A stretch of DNA of 64,000 bases from Pseudonocardia oceani (GTDB lineage Bacteria > Actinomycetota > Actinomycetes > Mycobacteriales > Pseudonocardiaceae), in assembly GCF_019263585.2 (NCBI RefSeq), contig NZ_JADQDF010000001.1:620001-684000 (forward strand), in the 5' to 3' direction. The notes below the pieces were generated by a model that was not told the origin of the DNA, made no database searches, and saw only the letters and a list, made by a program, of their open reading frames with translations. How positions within the stretch are numbered: the first letter of the stretch is position 1; each line of letters begins with the position of its first letter. Positions 31,251-39,923 of this stretch are shown here, piece by piece. The position numbers were made by a program, and so were the translations under genes.

Positions 31251-34079
31251 ATGACGACGGCTCCCGGGGCCGAGGACGCCACGGCGGACGCCGGACACCA
31301 GGAACAGGTGGCGGGCACGGGCGACGCCGACCGGCCCGTCCTCCTGCTCGTCGATGACGACCCACAGCGACGCAGCCTCGTCGCGAGCCTGCTCGGCCCG
31401 CACTGCACCGTCCTCGTCGGGCACGACAGGGCCGACGCGTTGGAGGCGGTCGGGCGGCACACGATCGACGTCCTGGTGCTCGGCTCCACGAGGTCCGGCC
31501 TGCTCACCGAGGTCCGCGCGCGGCCCGCGTCGGCAGCGGTGCCGGCGATCCTGCTGACGTGCCGGGCGGAGGACGACGCCGTGCTGCAGGGGCTGCAGTC
31601 AGGCCTGGACGACCTGCTCTCCGTGCCCTCGTCCGCCCACGACGTGCTGACCGGTCTGCGATCCGCCCTCGACGCGGCGCGCTCGGACCACCTCGACCGA
31701 GCCTGGCGCAGCGCGGTGCTCGCCGCGAACCAGGAGGGCTGCTGCATCGTGGACGGCGCCGGCGGCGCGATCGTCTCGGCCAACGCGGCCGCGACGGATC
31801 TGCTCGGCCTGCGGCCCGAGGACGTCCCGTTCGGTCCACCGCACCCCTTCCTCCCGGCGGCCGAGGAGGACCCGGAGGGGTTCGCCCTGGTCGAGTCGGC
31901 GTGGACGCGGGCGTCGACCGAGGAACGCGGGCGCGCCGTCGTGCCGCTGCGGCACGTCACGACCCGGGCCCGCGTCTGGGTGTCCGTCTCCTACAGTGAG
32001 CTTCCGGTCGGCAGCCGTGGAGGCCGCTCCTACCTCGCGACGCTGCACGACGTGACCGCCGCCCGGCGCGCCGCCGAGCGCGACGCGCTGCTGGCCCGGG
32101 CAGCGGCGCTGCCGACCGAACCGGGTCCGCTCGCCGAGCGGCTGCGACGGTTCCTCCCGATCATCGCTCGCGTACTGGGCGGGCGGGTCGAGGTGGAACT
32201 GCGCGGTCCGGACGGGCGCAGCGAACCGGTCGCAGCAGCGCCGGGCGCTCGGCAGGTCGGGAACGGGCACGACGGTGACGACCTCGTCGTTCCCCTGGTC
32301 GGCACCGACCGGGTGCTCGGGACGCTGCGCGTCGCCGGGCTCGACCTCGCGACCACCTCCGACACCGGCACAGCCGAGGGATCCAGGGCCGAGGTGGACA
32401 TGGCCGAGCTGCTCGCGCGACGCATCGCCGCCGCGGTGGACGCCGACCGGGTCGCGGAGCGGGCCACCCGGTTGCACGAGGTCACCACAGCGCTCGCCTC
32501 GGCAGGAACCCTGCTCGAGACCGCCCGCGCGCTGGTCGACGGGGTGCGGCGGGCGCTGGCGACGAGCAGCGCCGCGGTCTACGCGGTGGCCCCCGACGGC
32601 CTGCACCTGCACCTGGTGCACCGTCACGACGGGGATCCCGGTAGGGCGAGCGGGGAGCCGGTCCTGCGGGTCGACGGCCCGGGTGCGGTGGCGCGCGCCG
32701 CGGCCGGCCGCGGACCGGTGTGGCCACCGACCTCGACCGGCCCCATCGCCGCGATCCCGCTCACCGTCGGCGAACGCGTCGTCGGGGTGCTGGCCGTGGA
32801 GCGCAGCGGATCCGGTCACCTCCTGCCCGACGAACGCGACTTCGCCGCGACGCTGGCGGGCCAGGCCGCCCAGGCCTTCGAGCGCGCGGCGCTGGCGGAC
32901 CAGCGGTGGCAGCTCGCCCGGGCCCTGCAGCGCGCCCTGCTGCCCACCTCCCTGCCCGCGTTCGCCCACCTCGCCCTGGCCGCGCACTACGAGCCCGCCC
33001 AGCAGGAGTTCGAGGCCGGCGGCGACTGGTACGACGTCTTCGCCCTCGGCCCGGCCCGGGTCGCGCTCGTGGTGGGCGACGTGGTCGGGCAGGGCCCCAC
33101 CGCGGCGGCGGTCATGGGCCAGCTGCGCAGTGTCGTGTCGGCCTACCTGCACGACGGTCACTCCCCCGCCCAGGCGCTGGAGGGCCTGGACCGCGCCGCC
33201 CGACGCATACCCGGCGCTCGGGGAAGTACCGCGCTGTGTCTGACCATCGACACGGACAGCGGCGACGTGGCCTGGTCGGCGGCGGGGCACGTACCGCCCC
33301 TGATCGCCGGTCCCGACGGCACCCGCTTCGCGCAGGGCGGGCAGGGCGCGCTGCTCGGAGTGTCCGACCGTGCGCCCTACGGCGAAGGTCGAGAGACCGT
33401 CGTCCCGGGCACCACGGTCGCCCTCTACACCGACGGCCTCGTCGAACGTCGCGGCCAGGTCGTCGACGACGGGCTGCAGCGGCTCGCTGCCGTGGCCGAA
33501 CGAGGCCACCAGCGTCCGCCCGGAGAACTGCTCGACGTGCTCCTCGCCGAGGTCCTCGGCTCCGACACCGGCGACGACGTCGCGCTCGTCCTCGCGCGGC
33601 TCGTGCCCCGCCCGCTCGAACGGCGCCTCGACGCCGACCCGTTGCTCCTCCCCGGGCTGCGGCACGACGTGCACGCCTGGGCCGTCGCCGCGGGCATGTC
33701 CGAGGACGGCGCCGACGACCTCCAGCTGGCTCTGAGCGAGGCAGCCACCAACTGCGTCGAGCACGCCTATGCCGGGGGCGCCGGCGAGATCCGCTGCCGG
33801 GTGCACCGCACCGCGGACGGGGCGGTCGAGGCGAGCGTGCAGGACTTCGGCGCCTGGCGGCCGCCGCCGGCCGACCCCGGCTACCGCGGCCGCGGGCTCG
33901 CCGTGATCCACACCCTGGCCGAGCACGTCGAGCTCCACCCCACCCCGCAGGGGACCACGATCGTCTTCCGGATCCCCGCGAGCACAGAACCGCTGGCCCA
34001 GCGCGCGCCGGGCGGCAGCGCACCCCAGTGGTGGACGCGCCAGGAGCGTCCCGGTCCCGGTACGGTTCCCGGATGCTGA
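31251..34079 (+). CDS. REC-PAS-GAF-PP2C(SpoIIE)-HATPase fusion, RsbU/RsbW-type stress regulator
   Basis: The 942-aa protein combines several modules: a receiver-like domain (about 28-145), PAS (150-270), GAF-like regions (290-545), a SpoIIE-type PP2C phosphatase (555-765) with AGGDWYDVF, VVGDVVGQGPTAAAVMGQLR and GDDVALVLARL, and an RsbW-type histidine-kinase-like ATPase (790-930) with LALSEAATNCVEHAY and GRGLAVIH. Phosphatases of this kind dephosphorylate STAS antagonists, and RsbW-type ATPases phosphorylate them and bind sigma factors; here both are in one chain. The receiver keeps the acidic pair (VDDDP) but has glycine at position 78 where the phospho-acceptor Asp should be, and it lacks the conserved Lys. 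The stop overlaps the next gene by 7 bp. Confidence 0.9.
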   Translation: MTTAPGAEDATADAGHQEQVAGTGDADRPVLLLVDDDPQRRSLVASLLGPHCTVLVGHDRADALEAVGRHTIDVLVLGSTRSGLLTEVRARPASAAVPAILLTCRAEDDAVLQGLQSGLDDLLSVPSSAHDVLTGLRSALDAARSDHLDRAWRSAVLAANQEGCCIVDGAGGAIVSANAAATDLLGLRPEDVPFGPPHPFLPAAEEDPEGFALVESAWTRASTEERGRAVVPLRHVTTRARVWVSVSYSELPVGSRGGRSYLATLHDVTAARRAAERDALLARAAALPTEPGPLAERLRRFLPIIARVLGGRVEVELRGPDGRSEPVAAAPGARQVGNGHDGDDLVVPLVGTDRVLGTLRVAGLDLATTSDTGTAEGSRAEVDMAELLARRIAAAVDADRVAERATRLHEVTTALASAGTLLETARALVDGVRRALATSSAAVYAVAPDGLHLHLVHRHDGDPGRASGEPVLRVDGPGAVARAAAGRGPVWPPTSTGPIAAIPLTVGERVVGVLAVERSGSGHLLPDERDFAATLAGQAAQAFERAALADQRWQLARALQRALLPTSLPAFAHLALAAHYEPAQQEFEAGGDWYDVFALGPARVALVVGDVVGQGPTAAAVMGQLRSVVSAYLHDGHSPAQALEGLDRAARRIPGARGSTALCLTIDTDSGDVAWSAAGHVPPLIAGPDGTRFAQGGQGALLGVSDRAPYGEGRETVVPGTTVALYTDGLVERRGQVVDDGLQRLAAVAERGHQRPPGELLDVLLAEVLGSDTGDDVALVLARLVPRPLERRLDADPLLLPGLRHDVHAWAVAAGMSEDGADDLQLALSEAATNCVEHAYAGGAGEIRCRVHRTADGAVEASVQDFGAWRPPPADPGYRGRGLAVIHTLAEHVELHPTPQGTTIVFRIPASTEPLAQRAPGGSAPQWWTRQERPGPGTVPGC

Positions 34080-36220
34080 CCGACGTCGTCGACCTCGTCG
34101 GTCACCTGCCCTTCCCGATCGGCGTCACCGCCGGCCCGGACCACGTGGTGGAGCTGCTCGACCCGACCGCGTACCGGCTGCTCGGGTCCGGTCTCGTCGT
34201 CGGCACCACGGCACGGGCGTCCCTGCCCGTGGGCGATGCCGTCCTCGCCGCGCTGGACCGGGCGTACCGCGAGGGCGAGCCGAGCCTGACCGGGGTGGGT
34301 CCGGCCGCGGTGACGGTCGGCTGCGTCCCGATCCGCGACCCCGACGGCAGCGTGGCCGGGGTGCTGCTGCACGTCGTCGGGGAGGGGCACGACGGACTGG
34401 AGCTGATCGACGCCGCGCGCGCCCGTCGGCGGTCCTCCGCGCTGCAGCAGCTCGCCACCGAGCTCTCCCGGGCTGCCACACCGTCGGCGATCGGCGCGCT
34501 GTGCGTCACCGCCGCCGTCGAGGTGCTGCACGCCGACGCGGCGGGCGCGTACGCCTCGGCCGGGCCCGGCCGCCTCGAGGTGCTGCACTCCGTCGGCTGG
34601 CCCGAGGCCACCAGACGGCAGTACGAGCACCTGGTCCTGCAGCACGGCCGCCCCCTGTCCGACGCCGTCCTCGACGGCGAGCCCGTGTGGATCGAGGACG
34701 CCGAGCAGTGGCGGCTGCGGTACCCGGAGATGGCTCCGGTCGGCACCTCGGGAGGCTTCCAGGCCACCGCCTGCATCCCCTTCCGGGTCGAGGACCGCGA
34801 CCTCGGTGCCGCGGTGTTCACCTTCGCCCGGCCCCGCGCCTTCACCACCGGCGAGCGCGGGCACCTGCTGGCCGTGGCGGCGCTGTGCGCGCAGGCCCTC
34901 GACCGCGCCCGGCTCCTGGTGGCCGAGCAGGCGGCCCGTGCCGCGGCCGAGCAGCAGCGCGACCGGATGACGTTCCTGGCCCGGGCCGGTCGCCTGATGG
35001 AGGCCCCGCTGTCGGTGCAGGAGCGCCTGCGGCAGCTCGCCGACCTGGCCGTCCCGACGATCGCCGACTGGTGCGCCGTGCACCTCGTGCGCGACGACCG
35101 CGTCGACCGCATCGCCGTCGCCCACGCCGATCCGGCCAAGGTGCGCTTCGTCGACGAGCTGCAGCACCGGTACCCGCCCGATCCCCACGCGCCCGGTGGC
35201 GCGATCCAGGTGGCCCGCACCGGCGTGCCCGTGCACCTGCGCGACATCCCCGACGAGATGCTCGTCGCTGCGGCCGTCGACGAGGCGCACCTGGACATCC
35301 TGCGGGGCATCGGCATGCGCTCGGCCGTCGTCGTCCCGCTGGTCGTGCGCGACACCCGTCTCGGCGCCCTCACCCTGGTCCACGCGGAGTCCGGCAACCG
35401 CTTCGACGAGACCGACCTGGCCTTCGCCCAGCAGCTGGCCGCGACAGCGGCCCTCGCGCTCGACAACGCACGTCTGTTCGAGCAGCAGCAGGCCATCGCG
35501 CGCACCCTGCAGTCGGCGCTGCTGCCGCGGAGCCTGCCCGCGATGACCGGGCTGGAGCTCGCGGCCCGCTACGTTCCGCAGGCCGCCCATCCCGGGGCCG
35601 TCCAGGTGGGCGGTGACCTCTACGACGTCGTCCCCGGCCGCGACCGCTGCGCGGTGACCGTCGCCGACGTGTGCGGCAAGGGCACCGAGGCCGCGGCGCT
35701 CACGGCGCTGATCCGGCACACCGTCCGCGCCGAGGTCGATCACGGTGTGCAGCCCGCCGAGGTGCTCCGTCGGCTCAACGCCGCGATGCTGCGCGAGCCC
35801 GGCACGGACCCCGCGCGGTTCGCCACGGTGGTGCACGCGCAGCTCGTCACCGACGTCGGCGGCGCGTCGGTGCGACTCACCAGCGGCGGGCACGAGCCAC
35901 CGCTGGTGCTGCGCGCCGGCGGGGTCGAGGTGCTCGACGCGCCCGGTACCCTCCTCGGCGTCTACCCCGAAATCGATCTGGTCGAGGTCGACGTGCGGCT
36001 CGCCCCCGGCGAGGTGCTGGTGCTGTACACCGACGGCGTGACGGAGGCTCACGGAGTGGACGGTCTGTACGGCCCGGACCGCCTGGCGGCGGTGGTCGCG
36101 GAGTGCGCCGGACGCAGCGCGGAGTCGGTCGCCGAGGCCGTCCTCTCCGACGTCGCGGCCTTCCGACACGGCCCGCCGCGCGACGACGTCGTGCTGCTCG
36201 TCGTCCGGGCCGCACCGTGA
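34073..36220 (+). CDS. GAF-GAF-PP2C (SpoIIE) serine phosphatase, RsbU-like
   Basis: The 715-aa protein starts at ATG 34073, inside the upstream gene's end (ATGCTGA). An N-terminal PAS-like region (1-110) is followed by two GAF domains (about 130-285 and 305-470), a short coiled linker and a PP2C domain (490-715) with QVGGDLYDVV, TVADVCGKGTEAAALTALIR and PRDDVVLLVV. In the family it dephosphorylates a STAS anti-sigma antagonist in response to ligands sensed by the GAF domains. The STAS and RsbW-type genes follow with 4-bp and 3-bp overlaps, making a complete partner-switching operon. Confidence 0.92.
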   Translation: MLTDVVDLVGHLPFPIGVTAGPDHVVELLDPTAYRLLGSGLVVGTTARASLPVGDAVLAALDRAYREGEPSLTGVGPAAVTVGCVPIRDPDGSVAGVLLHVVGEGHDGLELIDAARARRRSSALQQLATELSRAATPSAIGALCVTAAVEVLHADAAGAYASAGPGRLEVLHSVGWPEATRRQYEHLVLQHGRPLSDAVLDGEPVWIEDAEQWRLRYPEMAPVGTSGGFQATACIPFRVEDRDLGAAVFTFARPRAFTTGERGHLLAVAALCAQALDRARLLVAEQAARAAAEQQRDRMTFLARAGRLMEAPLSVQERLRQLADLAVPTIADWCAVHLVRDDRVDRIAVAHADPAKVRFVDELQHRYPPDPHAPGGAIQVARTGVPVHLRDIPDEMLVAAAVDEAHLDILRGIGMRSAVVVPLVVRDTRLGALTLVHAESGNRFDETDLAFAQQLAATAALALDNARLFEQQQAIARTLQSALLPRSLPAMTGLELAARYVPQAAHPGAVQVGGDLYDVVPGRDRCAVTVADVCGKGTEAAALTALIRHTVRAEVDHGVQPAEVLRRLNAAMLREPGTDPARFATVVHAQLVTDVGGASVRLTSGGHEPPLVLRAGGVEVLDAPGTLLGVYPEIDLVEVDVRLAPGEVLVLYTDGVTEAHGVDGLYGPDRLAAVVAECAGRSAESVAEAVLSDVAAFRHGPPRDDVVLLVVRAAP

Positions 36221-36543
36221 CCCAGCACGACGACGGTGACGTGCGACGGGTCGTGCTGCGCGGAGAGCTCGACATCACCACCGTGGACCGGGCCGACGCC
36301 GAGGTCACCGAGGCCGAGGCGAGCACCCCGGCGATGCTGCTCCTGGACCTGTCCGAGCTCACCTTCGTCGACTCGTCGGGCGTCCGGCTCGTGCTGCTGG
36401 CCGACGACCGGGCCCGGGCCTGCGGACGCCGCCTCGCCGTGCGCCTCGGCGCCGGTCCGGCGCTGCGCGTCTTCCGGGCACTGGGACTGCTGCCCAAGCT
36501 CGAGATCATCCCCGAACCAGCACCCGGCTACGACACATCGTGA
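36217..36543 (+). CDS. STAS-domain anti-sigma factor antagonist (RsbV-like)
   Basis: The 108-aa protein starts at GTG 36217 in a GTGA overlap. It is a single STAS domain: VVLRGELDITTVDRADAEV, LLLDLSELTFVDSSGVRLVLLA, with the phosphorylatable serine in the DSSG motif. It should be phosphorylated by the RsbW-type protein next door and dephosphorylated by the PP2C proteins upstream. Confidence 0.93.
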   Translation: MTQHDDGDVRRVVLRGELDITTVDRADAEVTEAEASTPAMLLLDLSELTFVDSSGVRLVLLADDRARACGRRLAVRLGAGPALRVFRALGLLPKLEIIPEPAPGYDTS

Positions 36544-36935
36544 TGCCGGACCTCGCTGCCGCATTGAGCGCATCGATCGACCTGCCGACACACCCCCGCA
36601 GCGTCCCGACCGCGCGACACCTGCTCTCAGAGCTGCTGTTGTCCTGGAACGCCGACCGGTTCCGCGACGACGCGAACCTGCTCGTCAGCGAACTCGTCAC
36701 CAACGTCGTACGGCACGTCGGCAACCGGAGACCACCGATGGTGCTCGAGGTTCATCTCTCCGGCCCCGGCCTCCGCGTGGCGGTTGTCGACTCGTCCAGC
36801 GCCCGGGCCGCACTCGTCGATCAGCCCTCGTCGGACGGCGGCTACGGTCTCGCGCTCGTCGACGCACTGTCCGAGCGGTGGGGCACCGAGCCCTACGGTG
36901 ACGGCAAACGGGTGTGGTTCGAACTGCGGCGATGA
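36543..36935 (+). CDS. RsbW-like anti-sigma factor / serine kinase (HATPase_c_2)
   Basis: The 130-aa protein starts at ATG 36543, overlapping the STAS stop (TGATG). It shows the GHKL ATPase pattern: ANLLVSELVTNVVRHVG (N box), LRVAVVDSSS (G1-like), GGYGLALVDALSERWG (G2). It would bind either a sigma factor or the unphosphorylated STAS partner. No sigma gene is in this operon, so the target sigma factor is elsewhere. Confidence 0.92.
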   Translation: MPDLAAALSASIDLPTHPRSVPTARHLLSELLLSWNADRFRDDANLLVSELVTNVVRHVGNRRPPMVLEVHLSGPGLRVAVVDSSSARAALVDQPSSDGGYGLALVDALSERWGTEPYGDGKRVWFELRR

Positions 36936-37077
36936 CCGGCCGATCCCGCGCGGCAGCGCCAGGCGCGTGCATCCTGCGAAGATCGCCGCTCCCGAGCGTG
37001 GGCGGAAGCCGAGCTGCCCACGGCGCGTCCGGCCGTTCCGTCCGGTCAACCCGGGCTGCGGCTGGTAGGAGGACTCC

Positions 37078-37605
37078 ATGACCGAGCCTCCGAAGCTCTC
37101 CACACTCGCCGACGTCCGTCCCGCGTCGGCCGGCCCGCGCAGCGTGCGTGGCCGCAGCGCGACGATCGCGCTGCTGCTGGTGATCGTCCTCGCCGGAGCG
37201 GGCGGGCTGTTCGGCGTCCGCACGACCACCACCACCGCGACCGCCGGCCCTTTCGAGTTGTCGCTCGAGCACGCCTGGATCGCCCGGGCCGGGCTCGACG
37301 TCCCCTGGACCGTGAGCGTCCACCGGACCGGTGGCTTCACGGGTCCGGTCACCCTCGCCGTCACCAGCAGCTACTTCGACATCTACGAGAGCCAGGGCCT
37401 CGACCCCGAACCCGCCACCCGGACCGCCGACGCCGAGTTCCTCTACTGGACCTTCGACCCCCCGCCCTCCGGCGAGAACCTGACCGTCGACTTCGACGCC
37501 TACATCCAGCCCTCCAGCCAGTGGGGCGCCTCCGGCCGACTCCGCCTGATCGAGGACGGCGCATCCGTCGTCCTCGTCGACTTCACCACTGCGCTGGTGC
37601 CCTGA
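37078..37605 (+). CDS. Membrane-anchored protein of unknown function
   Basis: The 175-aa protein starts at ATG 37078 behind TAGGAGGAC. A cytoplasmic N-terminal tail of about 25 residues leads to one membrane helix (IALLLVIVLAGAGGLFGV), then an exported domain made mainly of beta strands (WTVSVHRTGGFTGPVTLAVT). I recognise no family. The stop overlaps the YetF-like start (TGATG), so the two are probably made together. Confidence 0.8.
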   Translation: MTEPPKLSTLADVRPASAGPRSVRGRSATIALLLVIVLAGAGGLFGVRTTTTTATAGPFELSLEHAWIARAGLDVPWTVSVHRTGGFTGPVTLAVTSSYFDIYESQGLDPEPATRTADAEFLYWTFDPPPSGENLTVDFDAYIQPSSQWGASGRLRLIEDGASVVLVDFTTALVP

Positions 37606-38084
37606 TGGAGATCATCGTCCGGGCCGTCGTCCTGTTCGGGTTCCTCTGGCTCATCACGCGCGTCGCGGGCCGCGCCACCCTCGGCGAGCTCAGCACCTTC
37701 CAGCTCCTGCTCTACGTGACGATGGGCGACCTCGTCCAACAGTCGATCACGCAGCAGGACTACTCGGTCACGTCCGGCGTCCTCGCCGTCAGCGTCTTCG
37801 CCCTGCTCACCATCGCCATCTCCTGGGTGAACGCACGTTCTCCCCGGCTACGGCCCCTCACCCACGGCATCCCGGTCATCATCCTGAGGGCCGGGGAACC
37901 GCTGCTGGAGCAGATGCGTCGCGAACGGCTCTCCGTCGACGACCTCATGGCCGCCGCCCGCGAGAAGGGCATCCGCCGCCTCACCCAGGTCGACCTCGCC
38001 GTCCTGGAGACCGACGGGAAGATCTCCTTCTTCACCGACGAGTCCGACTCCGCAGGCGCACCCGAACGCCCCTCCGTCGGCTGA
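37605..38084 (+). CDS. YetF/DUF421-type membrane protein
   Basis: The 159-aa protein has three N-terminal membrane segments with the family marks ITRVAGRATLGELSTFQLLLYVTMGDLVQQ. The cytoplasmic YetF domain follows (PVIILRAGEPLLEQMRRERLSVDDLMAAAREKGI, DLAVLETDGKISFF). YetF-type proteins occur in spore-forming and stress-adapted bacteria; their molecular role is not established. Length and motif order are typical. Confidence 0.9.
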   Translation: MEIIVRAVVLFGFLWLITRVAGRATLGELSTFQLLLYVTMGDLVQQSITQQDYSVTSGVLAVSVFALLTIAISWVNARSPRLRPLTHGIPVIILRAGEPLLEQMRRERLSVDDLMAAAREKGIRRLTQVDLAVLETDGKISFFTDESDSAGAPERPSVG

Positions 38085-38133
38085 TCCGCCACCGCGCCTC
38101 GAGGTCCCGCCCGCGACCGGCGTCGGTGCCGTC

Positions 38134-38889
38134 TCAGTAGTACACGGCGAGCCGGGCGCGGGGACCGTCGATCACGTCCACCGGGGTGTCGAAGATGTCG
38201 GACAGCACGTCGCTGCGCATGATCTCGTCGGGCGTTCCGACCCGCACCACACAGCCGGCCTTGACCGCGCAGATGCGGTCGGCGTAGTGCCCGGCGAAGT
38301 TGATGTCGTGCACCACGATCACGACGGTGCGCCCGAGCTCGGTGGCTGCGCGGCGCAGGTGGCCCATCATCTGCACGGAGTGCTGCATGTCGAGGTTGTT
38401 GAGGGGCTCGTCGAGCAGGAGGTAGTCGGTGTCCTGGGCGAGCACCATCGCGACGTAGGCCCGCTGCCGCTGTCCCCCGGACAGCTCGTCGAGGTAGCGG
38501 TGCTCGAGCTCGCCCAGGCCGAGGAAGTCGATCGAGCGGCTGACGACCTCCTCGTCGTCGACGGTGAGCCGTCCGCCGGAGTGCGGGAAGCGGCCGAACC
38601 CCACGAGCTGGCGGACGGTGAGCCGGGTGATGAAGTGGTTCTCCTGGCGCAGGATCGACACCACCTTGGCCAGGTCGGTGGAGTTCGTGCTCGCCACGTC
38701 GTAGCCCGCGATCTCGATGGTCCCGGCATCCATCCCGAGGAGCCTGCCGATCATCGTGAGCAGCGTCGACTTGCCTGCGCCGTTCGGGCCGATCAGCGCC
38801 GTCACGCCGCCCCGGGGGATCGTCAGGTCGACCGGCCCGATGGAGACGTCCGACCCGTAGTGCTTGGTCACCTCGTGGAGCGTGATCAC
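38134..38889 (-). CDS. Siderophore ABC transporter ATP-binding protein (YclP-like)
   Basis: The 251-aa protein has Walker A LIGPNGAGKST, the signature LDELSGGQRQRAYVAMVLAQ, Walker B DYLLLDEPLNNLD and the switch histidine VVIVVHDINFAGHYAD. The stretch ILRQENHF...LTVRQLVGFGRFPHS is typical of the YclP/VctC group, which imports catecholate or petrobactin-type ferric siderophores. It is last of four genes with overlapping ends. Confidence 0.93.
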   Translation of the reverse strand: MITLHEVTKHYGSDVSIGPVDLTIPRGGVTALIGPNGAGKSTLLTMIGRLLGMDAGTIEIAGYDVASTNSTDLAKVVSILRQENHFITRLTVRQLVGFGRFPHSGGRLTVDDEEVVSRSIDFLGLGELEHRYLDELSGGQRQRAYVAMVLAQDTDYLLLDEPLNNLDMQHSVQMMGHLRRAATELGRTVVIVVHDINFAGHYADRICAVKAGCVVRVGTPDEIMRSDVLSDIFDTPVDVIDGPRARLAVYY

Positions 38890-39923
38890 AGCCGGCCCTT
38901 CCGCAGGAGGTGGACGAGGAAGAACGAGCCGCCGACGACCTCGATGATGACGCCCACGGCACCCTGGGCGTAGAACACGTTGCGCAGCAGGAAGTACGCC
39001 CCACCGAGGACGACGACGCCGGTGAGCCAGGCGACCGGGAACAGCAGGCGGTGGTCGAAGGTGTCGGCGAGCTGGTAGGCGATCATGGCGACGAGGAAGC
39101 CGAAGAACGTCATCGGCCCGACGAGCGCGGTGGACACGGCCATGAGCACGGACACGAGCAGCAGCACGACGATCGTCTCGCGGCGCTGGTGCAGGCCGAG
39201 GTTGACAGCGGTCTCGCGGCCCAGCCCCAGGACGTTCAACCGTGCGGAACGGAGCCAGAGCAGCCCGCCGGCCACCACGGCGAGCGGGACCGCGACCGGG
39301 AGGTAGTCGGCCTCCGCGTTCGCCACACTGCCGATCAACCGGGCGGTCAGCACGTCGAACTCCGTCGGGGTCAGCAGCCGCTGCAGGAAGGTCGCCAGCG
39401 CGCCGAGGCCGCCGCCGAGGATGATCCCGATCAGCAGCATCACGTGCAGGTTCGCGCGCCGCCCGGTCAGCAGGGCGCCGTAGAGCAGGGCGGCGAACCC
39501 GACCATCAGCGCGACCTGTGCCAGGAACTGCCCCACGCCCCGGACCACCGTCACCCCGGCGATCCCGAACGCGAACACCGCGCCGGTCTGCACGAGTCGG
39601 TACAGCGACTCGAACCCCATGATCGACGGCGTGAGGATGCGGTTGGCCGTCACCGTCTGGAAGGACACCGTGGCGACCGCCTGGCAGAAGGCCACGACGA
39701 CGATCACGGCGACGCTCGTCGCGCGCAGCTCGGCGATGCGCCAGAACCCCGTGCTCCCGATCGGCATCGGGTTGTCCCAGGCCAGGAGGCCGAATGCCAC
39801 GAGCAGGGCGAGCCCGGACAGCACCCCGACGACGAGCCGGTAGCGCCGGGCGGCACGGGCGTCGGGGAGCGCCGTGGAACGCCGCGCAGCCCCCGCCCGG
39901 GACAGGATCTCGGGCTCAGGCAC
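38886..39923 (-). CDS. Siderophore ABC transporter permease (FecCD family, YclO-like)
   Basis: The protein has 345 aa from GTG 39923, which overlaps the end of the first permease gene. About nine membrane segments are visible with FecCD features: TVTANRILTPSIMGFESLYRLVQTGAVF, GLGRETAVNLGLHQRRE, VGPMTFFGFLVAMIAYQL. It forms the membrane channel with the neighbouring permease. Its stop overlaps the ATPase start by 4 bp. Confidence 0.9.
   Translation of the reverse strand: MPEPEILSRAGAARRSTALPDARAARRYRLVVGVLSGLALLVAFGLLAWDNPMPIGSTGFWRIAELRATSVAVIVVVAFCQAVATVSFQTVTANRILTPSIMGFESLYRLVQTGAVFAFGIAGVTVVRGVGQFLAQVALMVGFAALLYGALLTGRRANLHVMLLIGIILGGGLGALATFLQRLLTPTEFDVLTARLIGSVANAEADYLPVAVPLAVVAGGLLWLRSARLNVLGLGRETAVNLGLHQRRETIVVLLLVSVLMAVSTALVGPMTFFGFLVAMIAYQLADTFDHRLLFPVAWLTGVVVLGGAYFLLRNVFYAQGAVGVIIEVVGGSFFLVHLLRKGRL

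Noticed and set aside
32720-34072. An open frame upstream of the GAF-GAF-PP2C gene that would add about 450 residues
   Set aside because: The extension lies in another frame of the intact REC-PAS-PP2C-HATPase gene, is Arg/Pro-rich nonsense, and the ATG 34073 start overlaps the upstream stop.
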